NCBI GenBank assembly: GCA_026545765.1
Contig: CM048840.1
Span: 45,799,580 to 45,863,579, forward strand
Length of the DNA stretch: 64,000 nucleotides
Source: Plantago major
Taxonomy: Eukaryota > Streptophyta > Magnoliopsida > Lamiales > Plantaginaceae
Direction of reading: 5' to 3'
Positions within the stretch are counted from its first letter, which is position 1, and each line of letters begins with the position of its first letter. Shown here piece by piece: positions 56,960 to 64,000 of the stretch. The notes beneath the pieces were generated by a model. It made no database searches. It was not told the DNA's origin and saw only the letters and a program-made list of their open reading frames with translations. A program made the translations under genes and the position numbers.

Positions 56960-57063
56960 TGTATGTATGTATGTATGTATGTATGTATGTATGTATGTAT
57001 GTGTGTGTATGTATGTGTGTATGTATGTGTGTGTGTATGTATGTGTGTATGTACATACATACA
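56867..57063. repeat. Compound microsatellite (AT)n(GTAT)n(GT/GTAT)n
   Basis: About 65 bp of AT, then about 70 bp of GTAT units, then a mixed GTGTGTAT tract, then a short CATA inverse tail. The overlapping ORFs here are read-throughs of the repeat. Confidence 0.97.
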
Positions 57064-57230
57064 TATGAATGGACCCGTAAACATATAAATTTGTACATGG
57101 TATACTATAATAACAAAGTCTAGATGATTAATGTGAAATTAGTGTAATTGGGTTGTTAACTAATTGATGAGGAATTAATTTGATTCCCTTATAAAGATGC
57201 CAACGCCATCATTTTCCATATAAGGACATA

Positions 57231-57468
57231 CTCCCTCCTCCGTCCCGGAGAACTTCATACATTAGGGTTAGCATGCAGTTTTATACGAAAAGTAAAAGTA
57301 ATGATATAATATATAATAAGTGGGAAAAGGAGTACTTTAAGTGGCAAAATGTGTAATTTTAGTGTAAAGTTGATATTGTTCATTATTTGTCGTGGGTAGC
57401 CTTTTTAGTAATGTATGAAGTTCATGACGATAAAACGACAATGTATGAAGTTCCGCTGACTTAGGGAG
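57231..57468. mobile_element. Stowaway-type MITE 5
   Basis: 238 bp, CTCCCTCCTCCGTCCCGGAG to GCTGACTTAGGGAG, flanked by TA (57229-57230 and 57469-57470). GAACTTCATACATTAGGG at the left is answered by AATGTATGAAGTTC at the right. Confidence 0.72.
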
Positions 57469-57683
57469 TAATTATTACGGACTTTACTAATATGCTCATA
57501 AGATATGGATTCATGAGAATCTTTGGCAAATGTAATGACAAGAAATTATTTTGAAAGATATTGGACCAATAAGATAGTTAGATTCAGCCACATATGCACA
57601 AGAACTGACCAATCAGAATGGACTATTCTGCCACAAGGGATTTGATGTGGCTTTACCACAAAGGTTGAAAATGTCTTGTTTTC

Positions 57684-57684
<1 letters not shown>

Positions 57685-57763
<79 letters not shown>
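57685..57763. repeat. (TA)n microsatellite next to the pararetrovirus
   Basis: About 39 uninterrupted TA units. The first caulimovirid-like codons begin about 120 bp to the right. Confidence 0.97.
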
Positions 57764-57765
<2 letters not shown>

Positions 57766-57879
57766 TGCACGCATATAATTCCTTCGATAGGTGTAAGACG
57801 ATGTCCTAATTAGCTTTACGTAAATCAAGCCAGAAGATTAATGAATAAGCTTTTTGGGAACAATACGGCTTCGCCTCAT

Positions 57880-58680
57880 CATCCGTAATTTATACTAGTG
57901 ACAATATAGTATCTACAATTGAAAATACTTGGGAAGACAAGGATTTATTTAACTGGAAACCACCTAATGTGGATAAAAGTACAATATATAAACAAGGTTT
58001 ATTAGATTTTAGATCGGCTTATACTATAAAAACAGAAGAACAAGTCCTTCCTTTAGTAGGTGATCAACAAACTTTACATTTATTCACTAAAAAATCAATT
58101 AGAAAGCATATAGCCAAGGATACAAATTTTACATATAGGTCTTGTACAAATTGCTATTAAACCTTTAACAAGAGAAGGATTAGATACTAGCATTTTTGTT
58201 GCACTTAGAGATGCTAGACATTTTGATTTTCAAGATTCCCTTTTAGGATTAATTGAAACAAGTCTCTGTAATGGACCAATTTATTTTAATTGTTATCCGA
58301 ATTTTACCATATCTTTAAGTGACCCGCATATTTTAGATATTCTTACTTTAAATGTAAAACCTCATAATTACAAAATGAAGCATGGTTCTCATATATATGA
58401 GATATTTTATAGAATACATTACAAAGTTATGAATACGGGTTTAAATGTCAAAGCAGTACACTATGAAAAACCTTCTGGACAAACTATTTTTTGGGAAATT
58501 AATAAGTCAAAGTCTAATCTTACAGTCCCTAAGACTATAGAATGGAAAAATGTTAATCTTCCTGAAGCCTGGTTACTGCCTTCTGGAACGATACCAAGAT
58601 CCCAACCAATAGAAAATTTTGAAATAGAAAATATAGTAGACCACCCAGATGGAGGGGTTAGTATAAGATTTAATGCATAA
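57880..58680 (+). pseudogene. Movement protein (30K type) of endogenous caulimovirid, frameshifted
   Basis: The frame open from about 57880 to 58160 holds the N-terminal part, with the LFTKKSIRKH block. The second frame, open from about 58138 to 58680, continues the 30K movement domain. It includes IAIKPLTREGLD and ARHFDF, typical of caulimovirid movement proteins that open plasmodesmata. One small indel near 58135 breaks the frame. The second ORF ends in a stop at 58678-58680 and may have been the start of a longer polyprotein. Confidence 0.82.
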
Positions 58681-59788
58681 AGTTCTATGTCATTTAGAGG
58701 TTATAGCCCACAAAAAGTAGTGGTTATTTATCTCAAGTAGTTCCTTAGAAATTCCTTTAGTCCTTTTGAAAAGATAAGCATGATTTTCAAGGAGTAAGGA
58801 CGATAGAAATATAGCCCAACCAAATTTATACTTCACAAAATGACATAAATGATTTAGATCAACAAGAAGAAAACAGACCAACTTCACCAAATCTTTCAAG
58901 CATTTATGTTTTGAAAAAAGAATTTTGCATAGATAAAATTTCATTAAGAAAAGATTTTATGAGTGACAAGTATAAACAGGATAGAAAGTGGTTCATGGAA
59001 ACATTTTCAGAAAAACAAAGAAATACCATAAGAAATGAATGGTATGAACTTATGATTATTGCACAAATAAATATACCATTTTTTACTTATTTCTTTAACA
59101 AATTTGGAGATAATAAACTTTTGGTTTTATCTAAAACGAAGAGTTATTTTACAAAGCAAGATGGGTCAAGTGTCTCAATGAATTCTCCTTTAGAACTCGT
59201 TAGAACAAAAGTTTTCATGATGTCATAGATCAGACACCGCTTATTACCAACATTAAAGATGATGAGTCAGGAATGAAGCAAAGAAATTATACAAATATAG
59301 GTTTACATTGTCTAAGAAAACAATTAGAGAGAATAGAAGGAGCTATAGAAAAGAATTTAGGTAGTAAAACTCCAATTGACACAAAAGCAGCTTCTACAAG
59401 TAAAGAACAAAGTCTGCCAGAAAAACAAATGTACAAATTTCCTTTCAAAATTAATGAGTACAAACCAAAGTTAACTAAACCGAAAGTTACTACAAAAGAT
59501 AAATTCTAAGTTAGAGATTTAGGTACAGAAAAATTAAACACTTTAAAAAAACCACTAGAAGCCACTAATTCAGATAATGAGTCTGAAGATAGTAATCATA
59601 TTTTTCCTGTTGTAAAACCAGAATATAAAAATTTTTATCCTAGACCAACACCCCCAGATATACAATTAGAAGAAACACACTCACAAAGGACATTTAATGG
59701 GTCAACAATTTATGAATGGAATATAGATGGTCTAGCGTATCACCGATTATAAAAATTTGTCAAGAAATGGTGGTCATATCAAACATAT
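58681..59788 (+). pseudogene. Spacer and coat protein N-terminal region, fragmented
   Basis: Frames at 58911-59228 and 59273-59509 are Lys-rich and end in stops. They sit where the region between movement and coat domains is expected. No specific domain recognised. An upstream stretch (58690-58910) is not open in a single frame. Confidence 0.55.
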
Positions 59789-60322
59789 ATGGTAATACAA
59801 CTAAACAAAGTTGATTGTGCAAGAACTTTAATTTTAGGGTTTAATGGTCAATTAAAAGGATGGTGGGATAATTCCCTTACACCATTAGAACAAAATGCAA
59901 TTCTAGATAGTATTAAGGAAGATGACGATGGGATACCAATTTTAGATGAAAATGGTAACCAAATTTCAGTAGCAGTAACTTCCCTCATTTATACTATATT
60001 ACTCCATTTTGTCGGAGATCCAAACTGGTACACTGAGAGAAACACAGAGACTTTACAAAATTTAAAATGCAGAAAACTTCAAGATTTTAAATGGTACAAA
60101 GACGTGTTCCTTACAAAAAGTTACGAAAGAGAGGATCCAAATAATTATTATTGGAAAGAAAAATTTATTTCAGGTTTACCAAAGTTATTTGCAGAAAAAG
60201 TAAGGGAAAAAATTAAAAGCATTAATGGAAATATAGAGACAATGCCTTACGGAGAAATTATTAATCAAATAAACCTAACAGGCCTACAAATTTGTAATGA
60301 CTTGAAGTTAAAATCCCAATGA
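59789..60322 (+). pseudogene. Coat protein core of endogenous caulimovirid
   Basis: 177 codons with the gag-like coat core seen in plant pararetroviruses: a Gly-x-Leu-Lys-Gly-Trp-Trp block near the start, a Leu-x-Cys-x-x-Leu-x-Asp-Phe-x-Trp-Tyr block in the middle, and WKEKFISGLP. A TGA at 60320 ends the frame. The zinc knuckle lies in the same frame about 240 bp further, so stops and small indels now separate them. It would form the virion shell. Confidence 0.78.
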
Positions 60323-60562
60323 AAGAAACAAAATATTGTAAGTAGAAAAGAATTGGGAAGTCAAGTGAAATATTGGTTTTGACAAATTTTAAACTCCGAT
60401 TCATCATAAAAGCCATGATAGAAAACCTACAAGAAAAAGCATTTTCACAAAAGAGTTAATAGGGAAGACTATAAACCAAATTATAAACAAGATTATAAAC
60501 CAAATAAAAGAAAGAATAATTTTTATAAGAAAAAAGAAAGAATTCCAATAGAGAAAATAATT

Positions 60563-61855
60563 TGTCACAAATGTAAGACCCCTGGACACTATGCCAACAC
60601 TTGTAGAGTAAGACAAAAGATACAAGAACTAGTTTTAGACGAACAATTGAAAAACCAACTTTTAAATATAATTTCTGAAATATGTTCTGATGAAGAAGAA
60701 AATACTGAAGAAGAGGATTATCAATTTAACCAAATACAATCAGATAATGCTGAAACTTCCGATTACTCAGAGGACTATGAAGACACCTGTTTTTGTACCC
60801 CTGATCAATTGGGAAAAAGTATTTGTAATTGCGAAAAGAAACTTTTTGTAATAACAAAACAAATTCATTATGAGTTAATTTTCGAAATGATAGACCAAGT
60901 AAAAGATCCCCAACAAAAAGATAATTATTTAAAGAAATTAAAAGATATGGTTTTGGAAGGAGGAGAAGGGCCTTCTGCTCCAATTAAACAAAAAACAGAT
61001 TTCAAAGATATAATAAAAACATTTAATACCAACAAAACAAGTAACATTTCCCTTAATGATATTCAACATGAGATTAGGGAAGTTAAAATAGAAATACGAC
61101 AATTAAAGCAAGAAAGTGAACAAATGAAACGAGAAATTTTGATTTTAAAACTAAAAGATGAATTACTAAAAGAGGAAAACACCACTGATGAAAAAGAAGA
61201 AAATAATTCAGAAAAAGAAGAAAGTAATGAAGAAAAATCTTTTATAAATGCTATATCACAAATTTCTTACCAAAAATGGTATGTTAAAGTTAAAATTGTT
61301 ATAGGAAACTTTATTCTAGAAACAAATATTTTAATGGATAGTAATGATATGAATTGCATACAAGAAGGATTAATACCTACAAAATATCTGGAAAAATCTA
61401 AGGAAAGATTATCAACTGCAAACTCAGAAAGACTAAAAATAAATTACAAACTTTCAAATGCACATATTTGCAATGATGGAGTTTGTTTCCGGGCAATCTT
61501 TGTATTAGTAAAAGATCTAGACACTAAAGTCATTCTGGGAAACCCATTCATGTCAATGTTGTTTCCTATACATGTAGACAACAAGGGAGTAGAAATCACA
61601 GTTTTAGGAAAGAAAATACTTTTCCAATTCCAATATCCTGTGACAAACAGAGAAATAAACCTTTTACAAGAAACTGGAATTTTTCAAAAAATAGAAAATA
61701 AAGAAAAACAAATTATGCATCTTAAAGAGGAACTAAGTTTTAAAAGAATTGAAGAAAAAATAAAAAGCCCAATTCTACAGAAACAAATTTTAACCTATCA
61801 AAAGAAGCTAGAGGATGAAGTTTGTTCAGAAATTTTCCACAGCTTTTTGGGATAG
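60563..61855 (+). pseudogene. Zinc knuckle, acidic spacer and protease of endogenous caulimovirid
   Basis: A C-x2-C-x4-H-x4-C knuckle is at 60563-60604. A strongly acidic, Glu-rich spacer with a possible coiled coil follows (about 61050-61230), then a retropepsin-like fold region. The catalytic position (61331-61348) reads Asp-Ser-Asn where Asp-Thr/Ser-Gly is required, so the protease should be dead. The I-L-G-N-P block follows at about 61533. The frame is open for 402 codons from 60647 and runs into the RT start, where the frame changes by one base. Confidence 0.8.
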
Positions 61856-62336
61856 AAAAAGACATATTGTAACCCTTCCTTATGAAAATGATTACGAAGA
61901 AAGTAAAATTCCGACTAAGGCAAGGCCTATACAAATGAACCAAGAACTGTTAGAACATTGTAAAAAAGAAATTTCGGAATTATTAAAAATGAAAATCATA
62001 AGACCAAGCAAATCACCATGGTCATGTTCTGCATTTTATGTACAAAAGAATGCTCCTTCAGAATTCCAAAAGGTCATGAATGATATTTTCACTCCTTACA
62101 CTACTTTTATAATTGTTTATATTGATGATGTTCTAGTTTTTAGTCAAGATATAGAACAACATTGGAAACACTTAAATATTTTCCTAAAAGTCATAAAAGA
62201 AAATGGTTTAGTTGTCTCCTCAAGAAAAATAAAATTGTTCCAAGTAAGCATAAGATTTCTCGGACATCGATTCATGAAAGTACTATTATACCAATCCACG
62301 GTCTCTAGAATTTGGGGACAAATTCTGATGAAATAA
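61815..62336 (+). pseudogene. Reverse transcriptase of endogenous caulimovirid, internally deleted
   Basis: Starts with the caulimovirid RT entry region (I-P-T-K-A-R-P) and S-P-W-S-C-S-A-F-Y-V. It then jumps near 62051 directly to the block that precedes Y-I-D-D (62118-62129). Several conserved RT motifs that should lie between are absent, an in-frame loss of roughly a hundred codons. Y-I-D-D and the F-L-G-H block remain. The frame closes at 62336. Not functional. Confidence 0.85.
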
Positions 62337-62559
62337 GAGACAAAACCCAATTACAAAGATTTCTGATCATTGAATTATGTAGGAGATTTTATCCAAATTT
62401 AAGACAAACTTGCAAACCTTGTTTGAAAGATTAAAAAGAACCTCCAATGTGGACAAGCAAACATACCGAGATAGTCAAAGAAATAAAACAAAAGTTAAAA
62501 CTCTTCCTTGTTTAACCATTTGCCGCCCAATACTCTTAAGATCAGATAAACCGACGCTT

Positions 62560-62992
62560 GTAATTAGGGTATGGAGGCATTCTTAAGCAAATCATTGATG
62601 ATAGGGAAAGAATTATTAGATATCATTCTGGCACTTGGAAATCGGGAGCACAACAAAATTACTCAACCATTAAAAAAGAAATACTCTCGATGGTTTTGTG
62701 CATTACTAAATTTCAGGATGACTTGTTAAATCAAAAGTTTTTGCTTAAAATTGATTGTAAGTCAAGAAAAGAAGTTTTGACAAAAGATGTTCAAAACCTA
62801 GCATCAAAACAAATATTTGCTAGATGGCAAGCAATTTTGTCTATTTTTGATTTTGATATAGAATTCATAAAAGGAACTGACAATTGTATTCCAGATTATT
62901 TGACAAGAGAATTTCTTCAGGGATGGAAGAAAGAAGATCAGTACCATTGGCGGCAGCAGCAAGCACAAGTTCCGGGAAAAAATCCATGGTAA
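62560..62992 (+). pseudogene. RNase H of endogenous caulimovirid
   Basis: Frame open in its last 100 codons (62690-62992). Landmarks: YSTIKKEIL with the catalytic Glu (about 62660-62690), the D-C-K-S Asp region (about 62753), and a closing tail like that of caulimovirid polyproteins. The segment 62337-62560 between RT and RNase H has stops in all frames I checked. Confidence 0.78.
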
Positions 62993-64000
62993 ATTTGGCA
63001 CAATATGCACAAAATAAGCCTGAAAAATCTTTGTCCCCGACACCATTACAAACTATCCCACAAACAAGGCAACAGACATCTCTGCAGATTGCCAACAAAT
63101 TTCAAATAAAGATGACCAGCCAGATTGTCCCTATTTAAGCACAGGACACTTTCACAAAGAATGTGTCATTGAAGATGACCGATTCCGTAAAATTTTCCGA
63201 AACAAATAGACAATGATAATGCCTCACAATTTGCAGAACAAGGTGCTATCATTTCACAGTATATCTTAGACGACAAATTTTGTAGGATTTATGAAAATCA
63301 CCAAAAACCACAACAATATTATGAGGACATCTTGGTCCAAACAAATTCTCTTCATATTCAAAACAAAGTTCCAAAAAACCATCCAAACACCTCATCACCA
63401 TCAAGTTATCGAAAAATTTTCATCAACAAAGTTATTAGTCTAGCCGATTGGGAAACCCTTATACTCGAGGGAGATAAAACCCCATCTCATCTCAGAATTA
63501 TTTTGATTACATACAAGCTTGGACAAAATTCCTCTACAAACAAAAATGCGCCAACTCCATGTCATATTTCTTCTTAATGGAAAACTCTACCACCACCGTA
63601 AGAACTTCCTAACCGGTTTCTTGATGGTGGCATGATTTTCGACCATTACCGTAAATGTTCCTGCACAAAGTTCAAAAATCATTTGAGTACTTTTCAGATA
63701 GGTACAAAAAACAAAGTTGTTCTCACAAATACCCCCTGATGATTAAGTTTTACAAAGAATTCAATTTAACCTGGATTTTGAGAATCCTACAAAATGTTTG
63801 GTATGATGAAAATACCAGTTTATACTGGTTAACAAAAGAAGTTCAATGGTGGAACAAAATGGACACCAGTCCACTGGAGAAGGACAGCATATCGGAATGG
63901 TTCAAACTCCATCCAAAGTTTAGCAATCAAATTGTCTCCCCAGAAAAGGTCCAACAAAATGAAGAATTCCTGATGATGAAAAATACCATCCAAACAAGAT
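62987..64000 (+). pseudogene. Second ORF of endogenous caulimovirid, fragmented, partial
   Basis: It starts with ATG 62987 just as the polyprotein ends. Frame breaks near 63205 and 63560 and stops in between; a frame runs open from about 63700 to the window end. Composition is polar. The stretch LADWETLILEGDKTPSHLRI stands out, but I cannot assign a domain. The position after RNase H suggests an accessory or transactivator-type protein. Confidence 0.5.

Larger units (their letters stand above)
57764..64000 (+). mobile_element. Endogenous pararetrovirus (Caulimoviridae-like), decayed, runs off window
   Basis: Domains in order on the plus strand: movement protein, spacer, coat protein, zinc knuckle, protease, RT, RNase H, then a second ORF. 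No integrase and no LTR, as expected for a plant pararetrovirus. Every part has frameshifts or stops; RT has an internal deletion. The layout of one large polyprotein ORF followed by a second ORF would fit the florendovirus type, but that genus call is only inference. The right end lies outside the window. Confidence 0.85.

Noticed and set aside
56845..57123. ORFs coding for poly-(Tyr-Ile) and (Tyr-Val-Cys-Met) or (His-Thr-Tyr-Ile)
   Set aside because: They are translations of the microsatellite in several frames on both strands.
60404..60625. Hydrophobic minus-strand ORF that looks like a membrane protein
   Set aside because: It is the antisense shadow of the Lys-rich coat/zinc-knuckle region of the pararetrovirus.
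61800..61860. One-base frame overlap between viral protease and RT as programmed frameshifting
   Set aside because: No slippery heptamer is evident, and the region has many other indels, so decay is the simpler reading.

Overview
The window reads as nuclear DNA of a flowering plant, most likely a eudicot. It is AT-rich and dense in LTR retrotransposons, Stowaway-type MITEs, a Cassandra-like TRIM, Helitron relics and an endogenous caulimovirid. I recognise only two host genes. Both are on the minus strand and both are split by single-base frameshifts: a five-exon DHHC protein S-acyltransferase gene (17750-20266) and an SRA-SET histone methyltransferase gene of the SUVH1/SUVH3 class (27912-29964).

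1-15.5 kb is a stack of related Ty3/gypsy-type elements on the minus strand. Element A (133-6338, TSD GTGCA) carries only gag and a protease-like stretch. It sits inside element B (window start to 10382), B sits inside element C (5' LTR 10669-12109), and C interrupts LTR fragment D (12110-12572). Two solo LTRs follow, each with a perfect 5-bp target duplication (12608-13980, AGTGT; 14074-15542, TAAAT). A third, 21501-22953 on the plus strand, splits the RNase H of a dead copia element. Six of these LTRs share a 13-base motif next to a short hairpin whose stem sequence differs between LTR families.

15.5-33 kb is the gene-bearing part: DHHC gene, copia relic, an array of about 14 short palindromes (23551-23916), a 129-bp minisatellite (24683-25165), a Cassandra-type TRIM with 5S-rRNA-like LTRs (26021 to about 26640), then the SUVH gene with a Stowaway-like MITE on each side.

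33-44 kb holds a truncated Tork-like copia element (33003-37670, minus), a MITE with a 9-bp target duplication (37761-38003), and scrambled Helitron fragments (38834-42840, minus) that include a tandemly duplicated piece of PIF1-type helicase.

43983-55996 is a structurally complete but coding-defective Ty3/gypsy element of the Tat type (plus strand, TSD TTGAT). It has gag, protease, RT, two RNase H domains and only the zinc-binding start of integrase. Its 3' half encodes antisense ORFs on the minus strand, two of them preceded by TATA boxes.

57.9 kb to the end is a decayed endogenous pararetrovirus (Caulimoviridae, plus strand) starting just beyond a (TA)n tract. In order it shows a movement protein, coat protein with zinc knuckle, protease, RT with an internal deletion, RNase H, and a second ORF that runs off the window. 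All function calls rest on motif recognition by eye; no alignment or database search was run.
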